From an uncultured Dehalococcoidia bacterium (lineage in GTDB: Bacteria; Chloroflexota; Dehalococcoidia; Lucifugimonadales; UBA3495), in assembly GCA_958295765.1 (NCBI GenBank), contig CATQHB010000002.1, positions 177,717 through 241,716 of the forward strand: a stretch of DNA of 64,000 nt, read 5' to 3'. Position numbers and translations under genes: made by a program. Below the pieces are notes generated by a model. The model worked only from the letters and a program-made list of their open reading frames with translations, ran no database searches and had not been told where the DNA came from. Positions 26,417 through 33,804 of this stretch are shown here, one piece after another (position 1 is the stretch's first letter; every line of letters starts with the position of its first letter).

Positions 26417-27223
26417 ATGCTGATTGTTGATACCCACAGCCACGCCGGGGTGAACTGGTTCGAGCCGGTGGAGATGATTCTGCACCAGATGAACCTTAAC
26501 GGCGTGCAGCAAACCGTCCTTATTCAGCACGCCGGCAACTACCATAATGAGTATCTGCTGGAGTGCGTCAAACGTTATCCTGGACGCTTTGGCGCCGTTA
26601 TCTGGGTGGACGTAACCGACCCCAACGCGCCGGACACCCTGGAGCGGTTGTCCCAAGAGGAAGGCGTGGTCGGGATGCGTCTGCATCCGACGCAGCGTTC
26701 CCCGGAGCCGGATCCGCTGGCAATCTGGCGCAAGGCCGACGAACTGGACCTGCCGGTAAGCTGCTTTGTCCGCCGCGCGGCGGATGCGGCAGCCCCGGAG
26801 TTTCAGGCTATCGTAGAGCAGTTCCCCAACTTGACCATCATCCTGGAGCATCTGGCCGGCGCTTACCGCCCGCTAAGTCCGGAGTCGATTGCCGCCCCCT
26901 ATGACGCCTACCGGGAGGCCCTGACCCTGGCCCGGTTCCCCAACACCTATATCAAGTTTGGCGGTCTGGGGGAGTTCTGCACCCGCCCCTTCCCCCTGGC
27001 GGCCCAGTATAGTTTTGAGGAAATCCCGCCCCTGATGGAAATGGCCTATGACGCCTTTGGCCCCCAAAGGATGATGTGGGGCAGCGACTTCCCCCCGGTG
27101 GCCGGACGGGAGGGCTACCGCAACTCCCTGCAAGCCCTGGTGGAATACCCGTGCTTCAAGAATCAAGAGGAACGGGAATGGGCCTTCGGGAAAGCGGCGG
27201 TGGCAGCCTTCCGGCTGGGGTAG
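26417..27223 (+). CDS. Amidohydrolase family 2 protein (second, diverged)
   Basis: A 268-residue protein, start ATG 26417 behind GGAGG at 26401; an upstream in-frame extension lacks family similarity. It begins MLIVDTHSHAGVNWFE (metal HxH), has GMRLHPTQ, then TIILEHLAGAYRPL (His) and MMWGSDFPPV (Asp) as the remaining metal ligands. It is shorter than the preceding ACMSD-like enzyme. Probably cotranscribed with it; the two may act in one catabolic route, but no substrate evidence is visible. Confidence 0.85.
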   Translation: MLIVDTHSHAGVNWFEPVEMILHQMNLNGVQQTVLIQHAGNYHNEYLLECVKRYPGRFGAVIWVDVTDPNAPDTLERLSQEEGVVGMRLHPTQRSPEPDPLAIWRKADELDLPVSCFVRRAADAAAPEFQAIVEQFPNLTIILEHLAGAYRPLSPESIAAPYDAYREALTLARFPNTYIKFGGLGEFCTRPFPLAAQYSFEEIPPLMEMAYDAFGPQRMMWGSDFPPVAGREGYRNSLQALVEYPCFKNQEEREWAFGKAAVAAFRLG

Positions 27224-27343
27224 GGGAATATGGAGACACCGATGGGCGGGAGTACAGAGTACAACCCGGCCTCTTGTTTGTATAACCCGCAGGGGGCGCT
27301 GGTCGCCGCGATGGAGTTCCAATGCTGATAAGGAGGAAATACT

Positions 27344-28234
27344 ATGGGATTCGGTAGAGACTTGGGGGCTGCCCTGACATTCGGCTGGGCTTCCACCACC
27401 AAGCAAAAAGAGGCAGAAACGAAGCACCAGCGACGGGAGTCCGTCCATCAGGAGCGGATGCGAAGCTGCCAGGGAATTCTCACCCCAATCACCAACCATA
27501 TCGAAACTATGGAGGCAAACTTTCACTCGGCTTCCCAAGCCCTGCTGAAATCCGGCGCCCTGGTCCAAGAGGAAGATCATATAGTCTCCGGCTGGTACCG
27601 AGAACCGGAAACACCCGAAACAGTCGGCGATGGAACCGACGTAAGGCGCAGTATCATCGGTTCCATTCCCGCCTTTGGTTTGGGCTTCGGCGCTCCGGCT
27701 ACCCTTTGGACCTTAGTTGGACTTACCGGAACAGCTGCCACCGGCACCGCCATAAACACATTGTACGGCGCTGCCCTGAGTACCGCCACCGCCGCTTGGA
27801 TCGGGCGCGCCGCCACCTTAGGGATGGGTGGCGTGACCGCTGGGCGCATTGCCCTGGGACCCATTGGGCTGGCCGCTTCCGCATTGACGTTGCCCCTCGG
27901 TGCTGCCCTTGCTGGCAAAAAGGAACGAACCTACATCGATAATGCTCAGGAAGCGGAAGGCAAGATGCACGTTATCGAAACAAGTTATAACGTGTTTATC
28001 GCCGAAGCCAGGAAGTTAGACCCAGAAATACTGAGACTTACCGCCGACCTACAACGCCACATCAGCCAACTGGAAGGAACGAAACCCAATACCCCAGAAG
28101 CGGTGCAGGCGGTCCAGAACCTGGACGAGGATATGCGGAGTTGCATCGCGGTCAAAGACCAACTTTTCCGGATTGTCCAGCAGCGGGACGAAGCTCTACA
28201 GCAGGCAGGCGTCATCAATCCATCGGAGTCATAA
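27344..28234 (+). CDS. Unknown protein: helical ends with Gly/Ala-rich membrane core
   Basis: A 296-residue protein that I do not recognise. Residues 1-95 are charged and helical (KQKEAETKHQRRESVHQER), residues about 105-190 are three hydrophobic Gly/Ala/Thr-rich segments (IPAFGLGFGAPATLWTLVGL, TAAWIGRAATLGMGGVTAG, LGPIGLAASALTLPLGAALAG) without charged residues, and residues 195-285 are again helical (KLDPEILRLTADLQRHISQLEG). Hairpin-like hydrophobic cores between coiled coils occur in pore-forming and membrane-remodelling proteins, but nothing specific identifies this one. A very strong SD (AAGGAGGAAA) precedes ATG 27344 and a terminator follows, so it is a single-gene unit. Codons are less GC-biased than its neighbours. 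Confidence 0.75.
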   Translation: MGFGRDLGAALTFGWASTTKQKEAETKHQRRESVHQERMRSCQGILTPITNHIETMEANFHSASQALLKSGALVQEEDHIVSGWYREPETPETVGDGTDVRRSIIGSIPAFGLGFGAPATLWTLVGLTGTAATGTAINTLYGAALSTATAAWIGRAATLGMGGVTAGRIALGPIGLAASALTLPLGAALAGKKERTYIDNAQEAEGKMHVIETSYNVFIAEARKLDPEILRLTADLQRHISQLEGTKPNTPEAVQAVQNLDEDMRSCIAVKDQLFRIVQQRDEALQQAGVINPSES

Positions 28235-28243
28235 GGCTCTACC

Positions 28244-28285
28244 AAAAAGAGAACCGGACGGTGTAACCCGCCCGGTTCTCCTTTT
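28244..28285 (+). terminator. Rho-independent terminator
   Basis: AAAAAGAGAACCGG (28244-28257) and CCGGTTCTC (28272-28280) followed by CTTTT. Located ten bases after the stop of the unknown protein at 28234. Confidence 0.85.
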
Positions 28286-28369
28286 AGGGACATTAAAGCC
28301 ACCGACCTCGATCATCCCCCGGTCGGTTAAGTTTCTTGCCGGTTCTCCACCAAGTTAGCGCACCCGGCC

Positions 28370-28993
28370 TCAGACCCCGCCCCGCTGGATTATAATGGTA
28401 ATCAAGCCGCCAAAACCGCCAATAATCGCGGCAATGACACCGACGCCTACGCCGAGGATAGTATAAAACAACCGGTCAAACCGGTTGTTGATTTGCTGCT
28501 GCAAGGTATTTATTTCCGCTCGGAGTTCATGATGCACGTTATCTAGCCGGTGGCTGAGTTCTTGTAGTCCGGCGTTCATTTCCGCTCGGAGTTCCTGCTG
28601 ACCGGTATCCATCCGACGGCTGAGTTCCTGTAGCCCGGCGTTCATTTCCGCCCGGAGTTCCTGTAGCCCGGCGTTCATTTCCGCCCGGAGTTCCTGTAGC
28701 CCGGCGTTCATTTCCGCCCGGAGTTCCTGTAGCCCGGCATCCAGCCGGCGGCTGAGGTCTTGGAGCCCGGCGTTCATTTCTGCCCGGAGTTCTTGTTGGT
28801 TGGCGTTCATTTCTGCCCGGAGTTCCTGCTGCCCGGCATCCAGCCGACGGCTGAGTTCCTGTAACCCGGCCCTCATTTCCTCCCGGAGTTCCTGCTGGCC
28901 GACCTTCAGGTCTTGCAGTTGACTATCCTGGCTTTCAAGGCGTCCGGCCAGATAACCCAGGCTAAGTGGCGGTTCCTGTTCCAGCGTCGTCAT
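28370..28993 (-). CDS. Tail-anchored coiled-coil protein of eleven-residue repeats (long)
   Basis: A 207-residue relative of the genes at 24109 and 24736. About twelve consecutive 11-residue units, such as QELRAEMNAGL and QELSRRLDAGQ, fill residues 33-165 in perfect register (33-bp DNA repeats). The protein ends NNRFDRLFYTILGVGVGVIAAIIGGFGG, i.e. the same RFDRLFYTILG anchor as the plus-strand copies, then a long hydrophobic helix and a short basic end. Hendecads form a right-handed coiled coil, so a stiff oligomeric rod on the membrane is expected. Start ATG 28993 overlaps the stop of a small ORF (ATGA). Confidence 0.75.
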   Translation of the reverse strand: MTTLEQEPPLSLGYLAGRLESQDSQLQDLKVGQQELREEMRAGLQELSRRLDAGQQELRAEMNANQQELRAEMNAGLQDLSRRLDAGLQELRAEMNAGLQELRAEMNAGLQELRAEMNAGLQELSRRMDTGQQELRAEMNAGLQELSHRLDNVHHELRAEINTLQQQINNRFDRLFYTILGVGVGVIAAIIGGFGGLITIIIQRGGV

Positions 28994-29112
28994 TTGTTAA
29001 TTCCTCTACCCTGTTTATTCGGGATAGGGCGGGTGTGTTCAGCCAAGAGTTCCTGAAACCCGGTGTCCGGCTGGGCGTTGGCTGCCGGCATTGCCGGTTC
29101 CGGCGGCGTCAT
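28990..29112 (-). pseudogene. Truncated copy of the 29165-29389 gene, coupled to the long coiled-coil gene
   Basis: A 40-codon frame opening MTPPEPAMPAANAQPDTGFQ and then ELLAE, almost the same as the N-terminus of 29165-29389 (MTPPEPEPPTVSAQPDAGFQ, then ELLAE). It then diverges and stops at a TGA that overlaps the ATG of the next gene by 4 bp. It lacks the membrane helix. It may still serve as a translated leader that couples into the 207-residue gene. Confidence 0.5.
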
Positions 29113-29164
29113 TCGCTAATCCCTGCGCCGCCCCCGGTTTTCCACCAGGTTGGCGCGCCCGGCT

Positions 29165-29389
29165 TCAGCATCCGCACCCGCCCTGCCGGATTATCAGGGC
29201 AAACAAGACGGCAAAACCGCCAATAATCAGGGCAATAATACCGACTCCGCCGTAGAGTACGATATAAAACAACTGGTCCAGCCGACGGTTGATTTGCTGA
29301 GCAAAGGCATCTATTTCAGCCAAAAGTTCCTGAAACCCGGCGTCCGGCTGGGCGCTGACTGTTGGCGGTTCCGGTTCCGGCGGCGTCAT
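29165..29389 (-). CDS. Short tail-anchored relative of the coiled-coil family
   Basis: A 74-residue protein: a Pro/Glu-rich start, one helical unit (GFQELLAEIDAFAQQINRRLDQLFYIV) and a hydrophobic segment VGIIALIIGGFAVLFALII ending in a short Cys/Gly tail. 'NRRLDQLFYIVL' corresponds to 'NNRFDRLFYTIL' in the longer members, so this is a member with essentially no repeats. It begins 21 bp downstream of the interrupted binding-protein gene on the same strand. Confidence 0.6.
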   Translation of the reverse strand: MTPPEPEPPTVSAQPDAGFQELLAEIDAFAQQINRRLDQLFYIVLYGGVGIIALIIGGFAVLFALIIRQGGCGC

Positions 29390-29409
29390 TCGCTAATCCC
29401 GGCGCCGCC

Positions 29410-30336
29410 TTATTCTACGTGGGCGTGAACCGGGGCCGCTACCCGGTTCTCTACCAGGTTGGCGGTGCAGGCCGACTCACTCAGCAGGCCCCAACGCACC
29501 ATCCAATTGTAGGTGTCCTCCACAATCTCCTGCGAGTAATAGGTATCCTTGGTGTAGCGCAGGCGGGGCAGGTGGAAATCCTCGGGGGTGATGCCGCCGT
29601 ACTTGGCCGCCACCGCCGCAAAGTCCGGGGCGTCAATCATATAGTGGAGGTACTTCCGCTTGTCGGCGTTGAACCGGTCAATGGCCCGGGCCACGGCCCG
29701 GTTGATGGCGGCGAAAGTCTCGGCGTCCATATCGTCGCTGGCGTTCTCGGCGCCCAGGTAGTGGCCCTCGGCCAGGGACTTGCAGCCAATCTTTTCGCCC
29801 AGGGAAATCCAGGGTTCCATCACCACGCAGGCGTCGGCCTCGCCGCTCATCATCGCCTCAAACCGCCGCCGGGGGGAGCCGTAGGATACCAGGTTGATTT
29901 TCTCGTTGGGGACGTAACCCTCCAGCAGGCGCAGGGAAACGTAGTGGGCCGCGGCGTGGAAGGATACCGCCACCGGCCGGTTGCCCAGGGTTCCCGGATA
30001 GTTATGGGGGGAATCGGGCCGCACCATCAGCGACTGGCTCATCACCGCGGCGCGCAGAGAGATTATCTTGGTGTCGTCCCGCTTGCTTTCATAGGCCCGA
30101 CGGACCTGGCCCTCTTCTCAAGCCCGGTAGATGGACACCATATTCTGTTCGTAAGGCACGTGGCCCAGAATCGGGTCAACCTCGTCCGGGTTGTAGCTGA
30201 CCCGGTTTTCCCGCTCCCCCTGCGCGCGGACGAATTGCATATCAATGCCCTCATCCTCGAACAGGCCATAATCCTTAGCCATCAGCCAGGGTATGCTGAA
30301 TACGATGCCGCTGATTTCGCTGACTACCTTTTTCAT
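29410..30336 (-). pseudogene. NMT1/THI5-like substrate-binding protein with in-frame TGA
   Basis: Read as one frame from ATG 30336 to TAA 29410 the product is about 308 residues, a normal length for cytosolic-type NMT1-like binding proteins. It opens MKKVVSEISGIVFSIPWLMAKDYG and includes LFEDEGIDM; the second part has the NMT1-like pieces PHNYPGTLGNRPVAVSF, SYGSPRRRFEAMMSGEADACVVMEPW and YGGITPEDFHLPRL. At 30118-30120 an in-frame TGA splits it after ...MVSIYRA; the next codons read EEGQVRRAYESKRDD without any frame change. A TGG (Trp) to TGA change explains this most simply. It could be a true pseudogene, a sequence error or, less likely, readthrough. No signal peptide is visible. Divergent from the reductive-dehalogenase-like gene. 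Confidence 0.7.
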
Positions 30337-30596
30337 AACTTCTTACGACCTCTTACGCTCTCTGCGGGATTTTCCGGTACGAAACCGGGAACCCGGAACG
30401 TCTCCTCTACCTATGATTTCGGGTATTGTAATCCCCGGCAAGGCATAAATCAATCCTTCCCGGCCTTTGCCAAAGCGGGCGCCGGGCCGGTTCCGCATCC
30501 TATTATATATACTTATATGCGGGTATATTCGGAATTATAGGCCGGGCCAGGTATCATTATCATTAAAAGCAATATAAATTCGGTGTTGCCATAGTA

Positions 30597-30625
30597 TTGA
30601 CAAATAAAACTGAAGGGTTTATTGT
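30597..30625 (+). promoter_or_regulatory. Sigma-70-type promoter for the Fe-S protein gene
   Basis: TTGACA (30597-30602), 17-base spacer, TATTGT (30620-30625). Consensus -35 and four of six -10 bases at ideal spacing, 50 bases before the start codon at 30675. The region 30337-30596 upstream is AT-rich and holds no gene. Confidence 0.75.
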
Positions 30626-30674
30626 AGGCGCAAGGCTTGACTGCAAGTTCAAGACAGCATTGGGAGGAGAAGGT

Positions 30675-31946
30675 ATGCTGAAAATCGGACATGAGGTTGT
30701 TCGACCTGGCAAGAACCAGGGCGATTCCCCGGTAACTATCCCCGTACCCGAGGAGTTGGAGACTGTCCCCGGTATTCCCAAGATTCAACGGGAAGTTGAC
30801 TGGTACGCCCGGGAATACCCGGTGGAGACCATGAACATTACCGAGCGGGCCTCCCGGGACTGGGCCAACGCCATCCGCGACCAGCACGTCGAGATGCGGG
30901 AAATCCGCAAGGAACACGACAAGCTGAACCGCTCCCTGATTATGGGCGCCCGTCTGACCGGCGATTTGGAACCCACCGCCGAACCCACCGGCGAGGATGT
31001 CAGCGAGCTGATTAAGGCCAAGGCCCGGGAACTGGGCTACGTCGAAGTCGGCATCACCGCTTATGACACCCACTACACCTACCAGAGCAAGAAGGACTGG
31101 GTAAAGTTCCCCCACGTGGTGTGCCTGGCTTACGAGCAGGACTTTGAGCCGACCCAGACCATCCCCAGCGTGGACGCCGAAATCGTCCATTCCAGCACCT
31201 ACCGCACCGAAGGCGCCGCCGGTCTGGAACTGGGCAACTACATCCGCTCTCTGGGCTACCGCGCCCAGGTGCACAGCCCCAACGACAACACCGGCCCCTA
31301 CATCCCGATGTTCGTCTCCGCCGGTCTCGGCCAGTTGGGCGCTTGCGGCTACCTGCTGACCCCTCACGTCGGCTCCCGCTGCCGCTTGATGATGATTACC
31401 ACCGACGCCAACATCACCTATGACGCCCCGGTGGACTATGGCATCCACGCTTTCTGCCAGGTCTGCCAGGTCTGCGTCAACCGCTGCCCCGGCCGCGCCC
31501 TGATGCGGGACAAGATCTGGTGGCGGGGGATTGAGAAGAACAAGCTCTACTTCAAGCGCTGCCGCCCGGTCATGGCCCGCTACCTCGGCTGCGGCATCTG
31601 CATGAAGGTTTGCCCCATCCAGAAGTACGGCTTGCAGAACACCATGGAACACTACGCCGCCACCGGTCAGGTGCTGGGCAAGGGCACCCACGACCTGGAA
31701 GGGTACAGCCTGGAAGGGAAGGGCTACTTCGGCCCCGGCGAAATGCCGGTCTTCGACGCTGGCTTCTTCTCCATGCCTCAGGGCGACACCGAAGAGTGGG
31801 CCTTCACTCAGTTCAAGGAGAAGGCGGCTGCCGCCGGCGGCACCATCACCGACGAGATGATTGAGCAGTTCCGCGAGGAAATGGCCCGCGGCCTGTCTCA
31901 GAGCCGGGACAACATGGGCATGATGGAGGAAGAGGACTACATCTAG
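30675..31946 (+). CDS. Reductive-dehalogenase-like double [4Fe-4S] protein
   Basis: A 423-residue protein, start ATG 30675 behind GGGAGGAGAAGG. The C-terminal half has the RdhA/QueG-like pattern: PMFVSAGLGQLGACGYLLTP, GSRCRLMMITTD, then two ferredoxin motifs, CQVCQVCVNRCP (CX2CX2CX3CP) and, after an upstream Cys, CGICMKVCP (CX9CX2CX3CP). Respiratory reductive dehalogenases bind a corrinoid plus two clusters and carry a Tat signal. No Tat or Sec signal is present here, so this is a cytosolic form, as reported for many marine Chloroflexota. No rdhB anchor gene is nearby. Whether the substrate is a halogenated compound is unproven. It should be strongly expressed (consensus promoter, perfect SD). 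Confidence 0.85.
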   Translation: MLKIGHEVVRPGKNQGDSPVTIPVPEELETVPGIPKIQREVDWYAREYPVETMNITERASRDWANAIRDQHVEMREIRKEHDKLNRSLIMGARLTGDLEPTAEPTGEDVSELIKAKARELGYVEVGITAYDTHYTYQSKKDWVKFPHVVCLAYEQDFEPTQTIPSVDAEIVHSSTYRTEGAAGLELGNYIRSLGYRAQVHSPNDNTGPYIPMFVSAGLGQLGACGYLLTPHVGSRCRLMMITTDANITYDAPVDYGIHAFCQVCQVCVNRCPGRALMRDKIWWRGIEKNKLYFKRCRPVMARYLGCGICMKVCPIQKYGLQNTMEHYAATGQVLGKGTHDLEGYSLEGKGYFGPGEMPVFDAGFFSMPQGDTEEWAFTQFKEKAAAAGGTITDEMIEQFREEMARGLSQSRDNMGMMEEEDYI

Positions 31947-31974
31947 CCCTCAACTCCCCGGTAAGCCAAAAGTC

Positions 31975-32005
31975 AGGGGCCGACATTATGTCGGCCCCTT
32001 TCCTT
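31975..32005 (+). terminator. Rho-independent terminator
   Basis: AGGGGCCGACA (31975-31985), 3-base loop, TGTCGGCCCCT (31989-31999) followed by TTCCTTTT. It separates the Fe-S protein gene from the MsrQ-like gene. Confidence 0.9.
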
Positions 32006-32100
32006 TTATGCCCGTTATATCTGCTGTGCCAGCCTTCATAGTTTCTTCACAATTTTACCTTAAACTGCCCTTGTCGCAGGAGCGGCAGGAGGGCAGCGGG

Positions 32101-32718
32101 ATGAATGAGAAGTTGACTGGCTTGAGGCAAGCGCTCAATTCCCGGTATTTCCTCTGGACCCTGCTGGCGGCGCCCTCAATTCCGATATTGCTGTCGCTGT
32201 CGGCGGGCGGACGGAGGGCGACCCACAATGCGGTGCATGAGACCGGCGAGTTCGCCGCCTACTTTATGCTTATCTCCCTGTTGCTGTCCCCGCTGTTACT
32301 GCTGTTCCCCCGGTTGTCCCCGCTGCGCTGGCTGCTGGAGCGGCGGCGTTACTTCGGGGTAGCCGCCTTTTCCTACGCAGCGGCGCACCTGATTCTGTAC
32401 CTGTTTGACCTGGATTCGCTCCGGCAGGCATTGGGGGAGTTCCTGACCCTGGGGCTGGGGGCCGGCTGGGTCGCCATCTTCCTTTTCATCCCCCTGGCAG
32501 TTACCTCCAACGGCTTCTCGGTGCGGCTGCTGGGCGCCCGCCGCTGGAAGTCATTGCATCGGTTGGCCTACCTAGCGGCAGTAGCGGTACTGCTGCATTG
32601 GATCTTTGTGGAAAACGAACCGGTGCCGGCGTTAATCTTCTTCCTGCCCCTGGCCCTCCTGGAAGCCTATCGCTTCTGGCATATCCGGCCGCGCCGGCGG
32701 GAGGCGGTCAGCGCCTGA
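32101..32718 (+). CDS. Ferric-reductase-like haem membrane protein (MsrQ/YedZ type)
   Basis: A 205-residue inner-membrane protein with about six helices, start ATG 32101 behind AGGAGG. The family pattern is visible: TGEFAAYFMLISLLLSPLLL, RRYFGVAAFSYAAAHLILYLFDL (haem His), then RRWKSLHRLAYLAAVAVLLHWIF with two further His. MsrQ passes quinone-derived electrons to periplasmic MsrP; no msrP is adjacent. Its position just after a reductive-dehalogenase-like gene makes an electron-delivery role worth testing, though a terminator lies between them. Confidence 0.82.
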   Translation: MNEKLTGLRQALNSRYFLWTLLAAPSIPILLSLSAGGRRATHNAVHETGEFAAYFMLISLLLSPLLLLFPRLSPLRWLLERRRYFGVAAFSYAAAHLILYLFDLDSLRQALGEFLTLGLGAGWVAIFLFIPLAVTSNGFSVRLLGARRWKSLHRLAYLAAVAVLLHWIFVENEPVPALIFFLPLALLEAYRFWHIRPRRREAVSA

Positions 32719-32732
32719 CCCGGGGTCAAAGC

Positions 32733-32767
32733 AAAAGGGCCGGCGGCATCACACCGCCGGCCCCTTT
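32733..32767 (+). terminator. Rho-independent terminator
   Basis: AAAAGGGCCGGCGG, 7-base loop, CCGCCGGCCCCTTTT, starting 14 bases after the stop at 32718. A 9-bp or longer GC stem with a U-tract. Confidence 0.9.
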
Positions 32768-33155
32768 TATTTAAGGGCGGTCAGTAAGTCGATTCAGTCG
32801 CCTCAATGACTACTAGGGCGGGTGCCTCATATCCCCGCTCATCCTGAGCTTGTCGAAGGACGAACCGTTAAGTAGAGCCTGAGTGGGGTGGTTCGACAAG
32901 CTCACCATGAGCGGGTTTTGCCGCTATATATCCCCGCTCATCCTGAGCTGGTCGAAGGACGAACCGTTGGATAAGGCCGGGCGGATGGTTCGACAAGCTC
33001 ACCATGAGCGGGCTTTGCTATATATCCCCGCTCATCCTGAGTTTGTCGAAGGACGAACCGTTAAATAGGGCCGGAGTGGGGTGGTTCGATAAGCTCACCA
33101 TGAGCGGGTTTTGCTATATACCCCCGCTCATCCTGAGCTTGTCGAAGGACGAACC

Positions 33156-33368
33156 GTATTCTCAACACGAGTTGGTGTTCTGGCCGGGATACTCCAACGG
33201 CCGGTAGGGGCGGGTTTATAACCCGCACAGGTTTCAGGGCAAGGATGGGTCAGATACGATGTCTCCGTTACCCAAATGGTTCTGCCGTTGCGGGCCGGGC
33301 GGGTTATAAACCCGCCCCTACCAGACACTAAGGCCTGGCAAGGAATCCCAATACCTATTGAGAATACC
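33156..33368. mobile_element. Family B MITE inserted in the C array (copy 1)
   Basis: It begins GTATTCTCAACACGAG (first G of the end lost) and ends TTGAGAATACC at 33368, with the nested GGTAGGGGCGGGTTTATAAC and GGTTATAAACCCGCCCCTAC arms. About 213 bp, the same size as the complete copy at 16727. No clean target duplication is seen. Confidence 0.8.
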
Positions 33369-33475
33369 GAATAAACTGTTGGATCGGGCCGGGTGGAGGT
33401 GGTTCGACAAGCCCACCATGAGCGGGTTTTGCTGCTATATATCCCCGCTCATCCTGAGCTGGTCGAAGGATAAAC

Positions 33476-33660
33476 GGTATTCTCAACACGAGTTGGTGTT
33501 CTGGCCGGGATACTCTAACAGCCGGTAGGGGCGGGTTTGTAACCCGCCCAGGTTTCAGGGCAAGGATGGGGCGGATACGATGACTCTGTTACCCAAATGA
33601 TTCTGCCGTTGCAGGCCGGGCGGGTTATAAACCCGCCCCTACCAGCCACCAAGTCCGGGC
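33476..33660. mobile_element. Family B MITE in the C array (copy 2, right end lost)
   Basis: It begins GGTATTCTCAACACGAG at 33476 and is nearly identical to the copy at 33156, including the CCAGGTTTCAGGGCAAGGAT stretch. It stops after the inner CCGCCCCTACCAGCCACC without the outer right end. Confidence 0.8.
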
Positions 33661-33804
33661 AAGGTGGTTCGACAAGCTCACCATGAGCGGGTTTTGCCGT
33701 GAGCGGACTTTGCCCTACAATGAGCGGGGTTTGTAATGAGCGGGTTTTGTTCTTGGCGCAGACTACCTCAGCCCGCTCATCCTGAGCTTGTCGAAGGACG
33801 CCCC

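Larger units (their letters stand above)
32836..33800. repeat. Tandem family C array with embedded family B copies; no gene
   Basis: Units of about 93-96 bp repeat from 32836, 32931 and 33025. Each unit opens CCCCGCTCATCCTGAG, passes GTCGAAGGACGAACC, a variable GC stretch, and GGTTCGACAAGCTCACCATG, and closes with GCGGGTTTTGCTATATA-type sequence. The fourth and fifth units are interrupted after GAAGGACGAACC and GAAGGATAAAC by family B copies. More C palindrome halves continue to 33800. I see no credible gene in this interval. Confidence 0.85.

Noticed and set aside
28370-28840. 33-bp direct repeats considered as CRISPR or non-coding satellite.
   Set aside because: They are contiguous, without spacers, and code in frame for an 11-residue protein repeat.
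30118-30120. TGA in the NMT1-like gene as selenocysteine codon.
   Set aside because: No Cys/Sec is expected at that place in the family and no SECIS-like hairpin is obvious directly after the TGA; Trp-to-stop is simpler.
32836-33800. Regularly spaced repeats considered as a CRISPR array.
   Set aside because: Units are about 95 bp, palindromic and nearly contiguous; there are no unique spacers of even length and no cas genes.
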